Below are positions 54,168 through 63,131 of a stretch of DNA of 64,000 nt, piece after piece (positions within the stretch are counted from its first letter, which is position 1; each line of letters starts with the position of its first letter). Source of the stretch: JACDER01 sp963842575 (GTDB lineage: Bacteria > Actinomycetota > Thermoleophilia > Gaiellales > Gaiellaceae); contig CAWJGS010000004.1 of the NCBI GenBank assembly GCA_963842575.1, positions 558,001 through 622,000 of the forward strand, read 5' to 3'. Under the pieces are notes generated by a model, which ran no database searches, was not told the DNA's origin, and was given only the letters and a program-made list of their open reading frames with translations. The translations under genes were made by a program, and so were the position numbers.

Positions 54168-55598
54168 GTGAGAGCGCGGCTTCTCGCTCCCGAGAATCGC
54201 AAGTGGTGGACGCTCGCGGCGGTCTCGTTCGGCCTGTTCATGATCATGCTCGACAACACGATCGTGAACGTCGCGCTGCCGTCGATTCAGCGCAGCCTGC
54301 ACATCGGCCTCTCCGAGCTCGAGTGGATCGTGAACGGCTACGCGCTGACGTTCGCCGTCCTCATGCTGACCGGCGGAAAGCTCGCCGACATGCTCGGCCG
54401 GCGGAGGATGTTCATCGTCGGGCTGGCGATCTTCACCCTCTCCTCGCTCGCCTGCGGCCTGGCGCCCAACGCGCACTTCCTGATCGGCGCACGCGTCGTC
54501 CAGGGCGTGGGCGCCGCGCTCATGAACCCCGCAACGCTGTCGATCATCACGGCGACCTTCCCGCCGCGGCAGCGTGGGATGGCGATCGGGATCTGGGCCG
54601 GCGTGTCCGCCATGGCGCTGGCGATCGGCCCGCTGGTCGGAGGGCTGATCACCCAGTACATCGACTGGAGCTGGATCTTCTTCATCAACGTGCCCGTCGG
54701 CATCGCCGCGATCATCGTCGCACGCCTCGTGATCGACGAATCGCGGGACACCTCCCACGAGCAACGACTGGACCTTCCCGGCCTCGTCACGTCCGCGGTC
54801 GGCCTCTTCGGCCTCACCTACGGCCTCATCGAGGCGAATCAGTACGGCTGGACGTCCCCGCGGATCCTCGCCTGCTTCGCGATTGCGGTGGTCGGGCTCG
54901 GTGCGTTCATCGCCCTCGAGCTGCGCCAGCGCGTCCCGATGCTCGACCTGAGCCTGTTCAAGAACACGACCTTCGCCGGCGCGAACGTGACCATCCTGCT
55001 CGTCGCGCTGGCCATGTTCGGCGTCTTCTTCTACGTCTCGCTGTACCTGCAGAACATCCTCGGCTACTCCCCGACGAAGGCGGGCGCGAGCTTCCTGCCG
55101 ATGACGGTCCTGATCATCCTCATAGCGCCCGTGGCCGGCAAGTGGTCGGACCGGATCGGCTCGCGCTGGCTGGTGGGAATCGGGATGCTGCTCGTCGCCG
55201 GGTCGCTGGTGAGCTTCTCCCGCCTGACCGTGGACGGGACGTGGTGGGACCTCCTCCCCGGCCTGCTCCTCGGCGGGGTCGGGATGGGGCTGACGATGAC
55301 GCCGACGACCGCGGCGGCGATGGGATCGGTCTCGGTGGACAAGGCCGGCGTGGGATCGGCCGTGCTGAACAGCTTCCGCCAGGTGGGCGGCGCGCTCGGG
55401 ATCGCGATCATGGGCGCTATCGTCGCCGCTGCTCTGCACGTGCCGCCGACGCACCCGGAGGCGAAGACGCAATTCGTTACGGGCTTCCAGCATGCGCTCG
55501 AGGTGGCCGCGGCGATCGCCTTCGCGGGGGCGCTCATCGCCATCTCCACCATCCGCCAGTACCGGCACGAGCCCGAAGCTGTCGAAGCGGCCGCATGA
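54168..55598 (+). CDS. DHA2-family (EmrB/QacA-like) MFS drug exporter
   Basis: 476 residues with 14 predicted helices. The signature LDNTIVNVALPSIQRSL (motif D1 of DHA2), GGKLADMLGRRRMFI (motif A), GARVVQGVGAALMNPATLSII (motif B) and AIGPLVGGLITQYIDWSWIFFINVPVG (motif C) are all intact. It exports toxic hydrophobic compounds by proton antiport; the substrate is not predictable. GTG at 54168. The stop overlaps the tetR start as ATGA. Confidence 0.93.
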   Translation: MRARLLAPENRKWWTLAAVSFGLFMIMLDNTIVNVALPSIQRSLHIGLSELEWIVNGYALTFAVLMLTGGKLADMLGRRRMFIVGLAIFTLSSLACGLAPNAHFLIGARVVQGVGAALMNPATLSIITATFPPRQRGMAIGIWAGVSAMALAIGPLVGGLITQYIDWSWIFFINVPVGIAAIIVARLVIDESRDTSHEQRLDLPGLVTSAVGLFGLTYGLIEANQYGWTSPRILACFAIAVVGLGAFIALELRQRVPMLDLSLFKNTTFAGANVTILLVALAMFGVFFYVSLYLQNILGYSPTKAGASFLPMTVLIILIAPVAGKWSDRIGSRWLVGIGMLLVAGSLVSFSRLTVDGTWWDLLPGLLLGGVGMGLTMTPTTAAAMGSVSVDKAGVGSAVLNSFRQVGGALGIAIMGAIVAAALHVPPTHPEAKTQFVTGFQHALEVAAAIAFAGALIAISTIRQYRHEPEAVEAAA

Positions 55599-56188
55599 GC
55601 GCGCGCATGGCCGCACCGGCGCGCCGGGACGCCCTGATCGATACCGCGTGCGGCGTGTTCGCCCGCTCGAGCTACCGGGGGACGACGACCAAGGCGATCG
55701 CGGCCGAGGCCGGCGTGACCGAGCCGATCCTCTATCGCCACTTCCCCTCCAAGCGCGACCTGTACCTGGCCTGCCTGAACGCGGCCTGGGCACGTGTGCA
55801 GGCGCTGTGGGAGAAGGCGCTCGCAGGCGAGCCCGACCCGGGAAGTTGGCTGCAGGCGATGGGCGTTGCCTACCTGACCGCCAAGGACAAGCGCACCCGT
55901 CTCGTCGACCTGTGGATCCAGGCGCTCAGCGAGGCGAGCGACGATCCGCAGATCCGCCGCTATCTGCGCCGGCAGATCCGCGAGGTGCACGACTACGTCG
56001 AGGACGTGATCTCCCGCTCGCAAGCAGCGGGCGGCTTCGTCCGCGACCGTGATCCCTCCGCCGAGGCCTGGGTCTTCATCTCCATCGGCCTGCTCGGGAC
56101 GATCGACCGGCGCCTAGGCATGCTGAACGGCGAGCTCGGCCGCATCGTCGCCGCGCGGCGCAGCTGGATGACAGGCCGATCCGCCTAG
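55595..56188 (+). CDS. TetR/AcrR-family transcriptional regulator
   Basis: 197 residues from ATG at 55595 (or 55607). The N-terminal helix-turn-helix is RDALIDTACGVFARSSYRGTTTKAIAAEAGVTEPILYRHFPSKRDLYLACL, followed by a helical ligand domain with VDLWIQALSEASDDPQIRRYL. As the second gene of the exporter operon it most likely represses that operon through the inverted repeat at 54142-54161 and is released by an exported compound. Confidence 0.92.
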   Translation: MSARMAAPARRDALIDTACGVFARSSYRGTTTKAIAAEAGVTEPILYRHFPSKRDLYLACLNAAWARVQALWEKALAGEPDPGSWLQAMGVAYLTAKDKRTRLVDLWIQALSEASDDPQIRRYLRRQIREVHDYVEDVISRSQAAGGFVRDRDPSAEAWVFISIGLLGTIDRRLGMLNGELGRIVAARRSWMTGRSA

Positions 56189-56215
56189 GTCTCTCCCCAG
56201 GCGAAACGGCCCGTT

Positions 56216-56391
56216 AAAGACGGAGGCCCCGGCTGCGGCCCCGGGGCACTCCTGGTGAGGCTTGCTGCCACTCCCGAGGCGCCTGTCGTCCGGCTCTGGG
56301 TCTGCGGCCCACCCAGCTCCCGGACAAGTGACCGGCGCGGACTATGTGGCGCACCTCCCTTGCTTCCCTATTGGGTCGCAAGCTTGTCTGG
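56216..56391 (-). ncRNA. Candidate structured small RNA, 6S-like
   Basis: The 308-base gap 56189-56496 lacks a gene but holds this apparent RNA unit. A near-consensus promoter lies at 56397-56425. From about 56391 the transcript can pair GCUUGC with GCAAGC as a closing stem, leave an open middle with a small CCC-AAUA-GGG hairpin, pair GAGG..CGCC with GGCGCCUC, and end in a long hairpin (56288-56325: GTCCGG/CCGGAC plus CTGGGT/ACCCAG). A terminator stem (CCCCGG/CCGGGG inside GGAG/CUCC, 56222-56252) is followed by GUCUUU. Length of about 176 nt and shape resemble 6S RNA; I could not search for it. Confidence 0.55.
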
Positions 56392-56396
56392 CGGCC

Positions 56397-56425
56397 ACTA
56401 TACGGACCCTCGGTCGACTTGTCAA
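56397..56425 (-). promoter_or_regulatory. Near-consensus sigma-70 promoter for the small RNA
   Basis: On the minus strand TTGACA (56425-56420), exactly 17 bases, then TATAGT (56402-56397). It is the best promoter match I found in the window and it points away from the HTH-TPR gene. Confidence 0.65.
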
Positions 56426-56496
56426 GTGGAAGAATCAAGTGAGAGCTTCATTCCACTACTTGCATTGTTCCTACGGGCCTGATTGACTACACGTCG

Positions 56497-57834
56497 ATGG
56501 CGAATGTGAATCTGCGCCGCGCGGTAGACCCTGCCCCTTTGGGCGTAGCTGAACGCCTGCGCACGCTCCGCAAGCACGCCGGCCTGACGCAGGGCGAACT
56601 GGCCGGCGAACGCTTCTCGAAGGAGTACGTCAGCCAGATCGAGCTCGGCAAGACGAAGCCGTCGGCCGAGGCGATCGACCACCTGGCGTCCCAGCTCGAC
56701 GTAGACCCGCTCTTCCTGGAGACAGGTGTCTCCTCCGACGAGCGCAGCCGGATCGAGGCAACGCTGGCGCGCGGCGAAGCGCTGATCGAGGACAAGCACT
56801 ACGCCGACGCGGTCGAGCAGTACGTCCGGGCCAAAGCCCTCGTCACCGACGAATGGATCCCCGAGCTCGACCTGCGCGCGCTCACGGGAGAGGCGTGGGC
56901 ACGGATGTGGACGGGCGAGGTCAAGCCCGCACTCGAGATCCTCGTCCGCGCCCGTGACCTGGCCGAGCGTCCGCGATTCTCCGACATCGACCGCGCGGAC
57001 GTCCTGTACCGCATGGGAGTCGGGCGCTACAAGCTGTCGAGCCTCCATACCGCTATCTCCTTGTTCGGCGAGGCACTTGAGCTAGCGACGAGCTCGCAGT
57101 TGCCCGCCGACCGCCTCAAGGCCGATATCCATGGCTGGCGCGCACGCTGCTATCGGCGGCAGCGGGACTGGGAAGCCGCTCGCGAGGACGTCGAGCTGGC
57201 GCTGGAGCTCGCCCAGAGCGTCGGCGATCCCCGCGCTCTCGCCGACAACCTCTTCCAGGCCTCGCTCGTAGCGGAGCGAAACGGGCACTGGGTGCTCGCG
57301 CGCACCTACGCCGAGCGCGCAAAGGACCAGTACGAGCGGCTAGCCGACAAGCTCAACTACGGCCGGCTCATGAACAACCTCGGCGGCCTCAACTTCCTGC
57401 TGGGGAAGCCGGACGAAGCCGCACAGTTCCTCAAGGACGCCTTCCACGTCGCCCTCGACAACGACGATCCGATCGACGCCGGCTACGCCATCAACTCGCT
57501 TGCCCGAGTGCATCTCGAGACCGGCAAACCGGAACAGGGCGAGGAGCAGGCGCGCAAGGCGCTGGAACTGCTCGACGGACGCGAGGACCACCTTGCTGAA
57601 ATCGGCAACGCCCAACTCGTGCTCGGGCGGTCACTCATGGAGCAAGATCGACTGGCCGAGGCCGACGAGTGGCTGCGGGCATCGGAGGCGAGCTTCGAGC
57701 AGATCGGCTCGCCTGGACACCGCTCCGCGGCGCTCGTCGCCCGCGGTGACCTGGCCCTGAAGAAGGAGGAGCACGCCAAGGCCGCGCGGCTGTACAAGGT
57801 CGCTGCTGAGCTGCTCCAGGACGTCCGGTTCTGA
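56497..57834 (+). CDS. HTH-XRE/TPR regulator (RRNPP-like)
   Basis: 445 residues. An XRE-type helix-turn-helix (residues 16-75: RLRTLRKHAGLTQGELAGE, SKEYVSQIELGKTKPSAEAI) is followed by 8-9 TPR repeats up to the C-terminus (for example YADAVEQYVRAKALV, AISLFGEALELA, DEAAQFLKDAFHVAL). This is the architecture of RRNPP quorum-sensing receptors (Rap, NprR, PlcR, PrgX), which bind short peptides in the TPR groove. ATG at 56497 has no ribosome site and may be leaderless (weak TTGCAT-17-TTGACT upstream). Two micropeptide genes follow within 200 bases. Confidence 0.88.
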   Translation: MANVNLRRAVDPAPLGVAERLRTLRKHAGLTQGELAGERFSKEYVSQIELGKTKPSAEAIDHLASQLDVDPLFLETGVSSDERSRIEATLARGEALIEDKHYADAVEQYVRAKALVTDEWIPELDLRALTGEAWARMWTGEVKPALEILVRARDLAERPRFSDIDRADVLYRMGVGRYKLSSLHTAISLFGEALELATSSQLPADRLKADIHGWRARCYRRQRDWEAAREDVELALELAQSVGDPRALADNLFQASLVAERNGHWVLARTYAERAKDQYERLADKLNYGRLMNNLGGLNFLLGKPDEAAQFLKDAFHVALDNDDPIDAGYAINSLARVHLETGKPEQGEEQARKALELLDGREDHLAEIGNAQLVLGRSLMEQDRLAEADEWLRASEASFEQIGSPGHRSAALVARGDLALKKEEHAKAARLYKVAAELLQDVRF

Positions 57835-57849
57835 TTGGAGGTGAGAGTC

Positions 57850-58023
57850 GTGAGAAGCCGCCTAATCCGACTGAGCGCCGTTCTCGTAGCGATAGTGCCG
57901 GTCGTCATGTTCGCGTGGACGATCGTCGGGCTGATGACGCCCGACGCTCGGCATGCACGACGGCAGCGGATAACTCCGTGCAGAGTTGCTAAAACATTTG
58001 CGAAACTACAGCGAAGGAGGTGA
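57850..58023 (+). CDS. 57-residue single-pass membrane micropeptide
   Basis: GTG at 57850 with GGAGGTGAG just upstream, 15 bases after the HTH-TPR stop. The sequence has a basic start (MRSRLIRL), one hydrophobic helix (SAVLVAIVPVVMFAWTIVGL), then a basic, Arg/Lys-rich tail with one Cys ending in KLQRRR. It has no known family. It could be a membrane peptide, a secreted signal precursor or a small regulator of its neighbour. Confidence 0.55.
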   Translation: MRSRLIRLSAVLVAIVPVVMFAWTIVGLMTPDARHARRQRITPCRVAKTFAKLQRRR

Positions 58024-58029
58024 AGCAAG

Positions 58030-58149
58030 ATGAAGAATCTGCGGGCGCGATTGATGATCTTCTCGGTAACGCTTGCCGCGTTCGCTGCAGCTGTTGCACC
58101 TTACTTCCCGTTTCTCAAGAGTCGCGGCTTCCACGACGGCAACGGCTAG
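58030..58149 (+). CDS. 39-residue hydrophobic micropeptide, candidate signalling peptide
   Basis: ATG at 58030 with a perfect AAGGAGGTGA ribosome site that also contains the stop of the previous gene. The sequence runs MKNLRARLM, a hydrophobic stretch IFSVTLAAFAAAVA, then a short aromatic, charged C-terminus PYFPFLKSRGFHDGNG. This is the layout of Phr/PapR/NprX-type pheromone precursors: signal-like N-terminus plus a short mature tail. It lies in an operon with an HTH-TPR regulator. The strong ribosome site argues that it is translated. Confidence 0.6.
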   Translation: MKNLRARLMIFSVTLAAFAAAVAPYFPFLKSRGFHDGNG

Positions 58150-58159
58150 GCTGCGCCAT

Positions 58160-59084
58160 GTGCGCGGCCTGCTGGTCTTCGTGGCAGTACTTCTGCTAAC
58201 CAGCGGTTGCGCGGCGTCTCACTCTTCTTCTGACAGCACGCGGTCGACTACAAGTCGAGGTGCGACTCACTTGCGGGCCCTCGCGAAGGCTGCCGGCCCT
58301 CAGGTGGCGCTTGTACCTGGAGCGTCCGACTTCGCGCCAGGCGAGGTTCGCTATCCGTTTCTCGTCAGTCGACAACAATGGCGCCTCGATCGAGCGACCC
58401 GTCGGCTCGCGTGTGGCTCTCCCGCGGCCTAGACAAGCGACCATTCGAACGGCGCGATCGCGCGATCTCGAGCCGGTTGGCGTCCCGGGTGAGGCCAAAG
58501 CGAGACGTATCCCATCTCTATGTCGTGCACTGCAACTATCCCCAGACCGGGGAAGTACTGGGTGCTTGCTAAACCGTTGGTGGCCAGTCCAATCAGCGGA
58601 CTCGGCAACCTGATCGTTCGGCGACACACTTTCTCTCCCGCGATCGGCTCCAAGGCGTATCCGTCGCGAACGCCCACGCTACGAAGCGCCCACGGGGACG
58701 CATCGCTCGTTACAACGCGTAGTCCCACCTGATCGCGCAACTCCTCGATACTCGATCGCGGAGAGCCTTGCCGCGCACAAGCCGTTCGTCGTCGTCTTCG
58801 CCACCCCGAAGTTCTGCACGAGCAGAACCTGCGGCCCTGTCGTGGATGTGCGTCGATTCCGTGCGAAGGCGAGTTCGCGCGGAGCGATATCCGCTTCATT
58901 CACGTCGAGATCTACAAGGACAACGATCCAGCGAAAGGGTTCAACCGCTGGGTAGGCGAGTGGCACCTGCCGACGGAACCTTGGGTCTTCCTCGTCGGGC
59001 GAGACGGCAAGGATCAAGCAAAGTTCGAAGGCTCGGTGTCGGTCGATCCGAGCTCATCGCTGCAGTGCACGCTACTTGGCGTAG
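58160..59084 (+). CDS. Thioredoxin-fold lipoprotein, heavily frameshifted
   Basis: GTG at 58160 gives MRGLLVFVAVLLLTSGCAAS, a lipoprotein signal with lipobox LTSGC. Through several frames one can follow ASDFAPGEVRYPFLV, VDNNGASIERP, LEPVGVPGEAK, KYWVLAKPLVASPISGLGNL, then a thioredoxin-like core HKPFVVVFATPKFCTSRTCGPVV (a CX4C pair), FNRWVGEWHLPTEPWVFLVG and a stop near 59084. At least six indels are needed. It is probably a membrane-attached redox protein, 10 bases after the micropeptide gene and convergent with the SARP gene. Confidence 0.65.
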
Positions 59085-59100
59085 GACTTCAGGAAGCGCC

Positions 59101-62100
59101 TCAGTCCTCGCGAGCCTCGACCTGATTGCCCTTCTGCTTGTAAAAGTCAAGAGCCTTCCGAGCCGCAGCTTCTGCGGCTCGGATCGTCGCGACCCGCAAT
59201 CATGCAAGACAAGCCCAAGGGCGAACCTCGCAGGAGCCTCGCAGGTCGGGAGAGTCGGTCTCGATCCGCGAGAGTGACCGCTTCACCGGCTGCGAGGCAG
59301 GCGCCGTTCAGCTTGGCTCTGGCGCGCAAGGAATCGAGCCTGGCACGCACGCCGATAGTGTCTACGCGACTGGCGATGTCTTCACCGCGCTCGCGGCGCT
59401 CAGGATCGCCAACATTCGTTCCGCCTCTCGAAGCCCTTCGTCGACAACAGCGCCAGCGGGCCAGTAGCCCCGCGACATGCAAGGCCGCATTCATTGATTC
59501 ATCGAGCCCCTCGAGCTGTTCCAGGCCATCCGCAGGACTTCGCGTCCGCTCTCTCGGGATTACCTGCGAGAAGTTCGATGATTCCGTCGATGCAGACGCG
59601 CAGCCCGCATCGATAACCGGGAGACCCAGCTCCGTCAGGATTCGCCGATTGATCGCGAAAGCTGCCCGAGCGAGCTTGAATTCGCCCTCCATCGCACGGG
59701 CCACAGCCAGAGCTGCGGTAACAGCTAGCAATGGTTCGAGGCGCGGGTTTCGACTGCAGGAGGCGCTCGCAGCGCGCGATCACATCGCGAACTGGCCGTG
59801 GGCCATTCAAGCCAAACACTCGGGAGGAGCTTTCGCGGTTCGCGGGCATAGGTCGTGATGGTGACCACCTCCTCGATGAGACGTTCTGCGAGGTGGTATC
59901 GCCCGGCCAGCGCATAGGCCCAGGCCAATATCGACTTTGCCCTCGCGGCTGCGTGACGGACTACTGCGAACTCGAGAGACCAGAGCAACAAGTTCTCGTA
60001 TCGAGAGGCTCTCGTCTGTCTCAATCCGCAGCTGAAGCTCATTTACTCGTATGTAGCTTGCAAGGTCCGTGTCACCAAGCAGTCGCGCGACACGCGACGC
60101 CTCATCAAGGTGATCCCTCGCTTCACTCCATCGAGCCGTTTCCCGGTACGCCGATGCAAGTGCCGCCAGCGCGTACCCTCTTTGGGGATGCTCATCTGCC
60201 GTTAAGAGCTTCGCGCGTGCGAGCAACTCGATCGCTCCGGGGACGTTCGATTGATCGAACTGCCGCCGTCCGCCAGCCGCGAGGCGTTCACCCGCCTCGT
60301 TTGCCAGCTTGTCAAGCTCTCTGTCATCCGGATCAAGCTCCTTCCGCAACTGCGTATGACCGCTCGAGGTGGTAGCCGACGATCTCTTCGAGCTCGCTCG
60401 CGCGTTCCTGAGGATCACCTTCCAGCCAGCGCGCGAACTTCTCGTGCAGCTCAGCTCGTGTCGCCTTCAGCACCGAGGCATAGACCACGTCCCGTATCAG
60501 GATGTGACCGAACCGGTAGTCGTCCCGCCCGCGGATATCTGGACCGGCGGGGCGAAGCAGGTCCTTGCGAGCCAGCCGCCGGGCGACGGCGGCCAGGTCT
60601 TCGTCAGACGCTGCGAGCGCCGCAACGGCGCTCAACGAGAATTCCAGGCCCACGATCGAAGCACTCTCGAGTAGCGAGCGCTCGTCCACCGAAAGTCGGT
60701 CGATCCGCGCAGCCAGCACCGCGTTGATGGAGAACGGGATCGCGTCCGACAACGCGTCCGGCTCCTCCGCTGCCAAGGCCACGAGCTGCTCGGCGAAGAG
60801 CGGATTGCCCTCGGCACGGGCGACGATTTGTCCCCGCGTCTCTTCCGCTGCTCCCAGTGCCCGGATCAACTCCTCGCTGCTCGAGTCGGATAGCGGCGCA
60901 AGCTGAATTGCCTCCGCATCCAGCTTTCCGCCTCCCCAACCAGGCCTCTGCTCGAGCAGATCGGGGCGAGCCAGACAGACAACAAGGAGGGCCACGCCCT
61001 CTGTCCGTTCCACCAGTTCCTCCACGAAGTCGAGCAGCCGGTCCTCGGCCCAATGCAGATCCTCGAACACCAGGACGAGCGGCCGATTGACCGCGAGCGC
61101 GCCAAAGAGCTTGCGAAAGGCCCAGAACGCATCCTCCGCGCGCATCCCCGAGCCCGTCCCGAGCGCCGCCGCCAGCTGATCGACGACCGACTGCCGATCT
61201 TCGAGATCCGCGAGCAGCTGGAGGAGTGCCTCCGGCGTCGTGTCGCCGGCCGCCTGCTTCACCATCTCAGCCAACGGCCAGAACGCGCCGCTGCCGTACG
61301 CAAGACAGCGCCCCGTCAGAACCGTTGCGTCGCTTTCCACGGCCCCAATCAACTCCCGAGCCAGGCGGGACTTCCCAATCCCTGCCGGGCCGAGAATCGT
61401 CACCAAGTGACTCGTGCTCGTGGTCGCTGCCCAGTCGAACGCATCGCGTAGACGCTTGAACTCCGTCGCGCGACCGATGAGAGGAGCGTCGAAGCGCCTC
61501 GCGATCGGTTCAGCTGTCGGGTCGAACGAGAGAAGACGGGAGCCGCTGACCTCTACGGCGCTTCCGAGGGCCTGCCGGCTTTCCGCGCCGAGGATGACGT
61601 CTCCGGGGACCGGCCGCGTCCGCCAGCCGGAGCACGCGGCTGATGAAGCGTGCGTCACTGAATTCCCGACCGAACACGAGCGCTACTCCGGTGTCGAGGC
61701 CGACACGCAGATTCGCGCGGGCGAGCTCCTGTGCTGCACGAACCGCTCGGTGCGGATCGTCTTCGGCGGCTGCGGGCAATCCGAATACTCCGATGACGCT
61801 GCCGGCCGAACCGGAGACGACCGCTCCGCGCTCCTCCAGCACCGTGTGCGCGAACTGCCGCCCGGCACCGGCTGACCGTTCCGCGACCTCGGGATCGGAA
61901 TCGGAGGACACGACCGGTGCGGCGAGCACGACGGTCACATTCCTGCGCGACGGAGAGCTGTCATGCGCGCGCCTCCGCGGCGCGGGACGCAGATCCGGAT
62001 CGTGCTCGAGGATCCGCTGGTGGAGATCGGCCAGCAAGGGGCTCGGTTCGAGCCCGAGCTCGTGGACGAGCCGGCGACGAGCATGTCCGTATGCCTCGAG

Positions 62101-62724
62101 TGCCTCGACCTGACGGCCCGCCTGGTAGAGCGCAAGCATCAGCTGGCTCATCAACCGCTCGCGGAGCGGATTGGCATCGGCTGCAGCTTGCAATTCGGAT
62201 ACGAGCTCGTCGCCACGGCCGAGCTCGAGCTCCGCGTCTGCCCACGCCTCGAACGCACGAAGCCGTTCCTCCTCGAGCGGCGCAAGCTCTCCGCGGAAGG
62301 ATGTGTTGCTTGCGAACTCCGGCAGAACGTCACCGCGCCACAGCGCCAGAGCATCTGCGAACTGCTCGGCCGCCACGAGGAGGTTTCCCTCCTCGCGCGC
62401 GCGACCGGCGCTTGCGACGAGCCCGCGAAAGCGCAAGAGATCGAGCTCATCCGGAGAGACACTGAGCCGGTAACCATTCCTGAGCGTCTCGATTCGATCG
62501 GCGCCGAGCACCTTCCGGAGGTACGAGACACGGACCTGCAACGAGTTGCGAGCGCTTGCCGGCGGGTCCGTGGGCCAGAGCGCGTCGATCAGCCGATCGG
62601 CCGGAACGGTCTCATTTGCGCGGAGCAGCAGAAAAGCGAGTACGCCGCGCTCCTTGGCCCCCGCGAGCGACAGCACGTGTCCGCTGTGATGGACGACGAG
62701 CGGTCCGAGCAGAGCAAACTCCAC
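59101..62724 (-). CDS. SARP-type regulator with AAA ATPase and TPR domains, heavily frameshifted
   Basis: About 1200 residues. GTG at 62724 gives MEFALLGPLVV, the usual SARP start (GTG at 62751 is also open). Order: OmpR-type winged helix (to RNGYRLSV), BTAD domain (LDLLRFRGLVASAG to LYQAGRQVEALEAYGHARR), a cyclase-like segment, an AAA/NACHT-like module (APLIGRATEFKRLRDAF, Walker A ILGPAGIGKSRLARE, Walker B RPLVLVFEDLHWAED), then TPR repeats ending KALDFYKQKGNQVEARED at 59101. Frame changes occur near 61610, 60350, 60045, 59800 and several times below 59740. SARPs activate specialised metabolism. Confidence 0.82.
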
Positions 62725-62750
62725 TGCTGCTCGAATCGAGTGGAGAGCCA

Positions 62751-62790
62751 CCGTCAGTCGACCGTCAGCTAACCGTAAGCAAGCCGTAAG
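62751..62790. promoter_or_regulatory. Four 11-bp-spaced direct repeats (candidate SARP binding site)
   Basis: CCGTCAG at 62751 and 62762, CCGTAAG at 62773 and 62784: heptamers at exact 11-base intervals, between the divergent SARP and LuxR-type genes. SARP proteins are known to bind heptamer direct repeats with 11-bp periodicity, so this is a likely autoregulatory and shared site. Confidence 0.6.
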
Positions 62791-62837
62791 TGCCGCTCCG
62801 CACCTTGGCTTCTGATCTAAACAGGAAAGGAGCCGAA

Positions 62838-63131
62838 ATGGAAGGACGGCGCAGAACTTTCACGAAGCGGCAGCTTCAGGTGATCGAGCTGATCGCTGCC
62901 GGCTGCTCGAACGAAGAGATCGGAAAGCGGCTCGGCCTCTCGCCACGCACGGCCAAGGCCCACTCGGACGCGCTCCGCAGGAAGCTCGGTGTCGCGAAGA
63001 AGCGGCAGATCCCAGCGGCATACCGGCTCGTCACCGGCCAGGATCCGCTCGAGCAGCTGCCGGCGGCTCTCGGCGTCGGAACGCGAACGCTCAGGCTCGT
63101 CCCGGATCGGGACGAGGCTGCAGCGCGGTAG
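62838..63131 (+). CDS. Small LuxR/GerE-type HTH regulator
   Basis: 97 residues from ATG at 62838 with AAAGGAG upstream. A GerE-type helix-turn-helix fills the N-terminal part: FTKRQLQVIELIAAGCSNEEIGKRLGLSPRTAKAHSDALRRKLGV. There is no receiver or sensor domain. The C-terminal 35 residues are unrecognised. Divergent from the SARP gene across the direct repeats, so it is likely a SARP target or partner. Its last 41 bases overlap the end of the convergent MFS gene. Confidence 0.88.
   Translation: MEGRRRTFTKRQLQVIELIAAGCSNEEIGKRLGLSPRTAKAHSDALRRKLGVAKKRQIPAAYRLVTGQDPLEQLPAALGVGTRTLRLVPDRDEAAAR

Noticed and set aside
56255..56486. Two overlapping ORFs of about 75 codons
   Set aside because: They lie in the structured RNA region, have no ribosome sites and no protein-like pattern.
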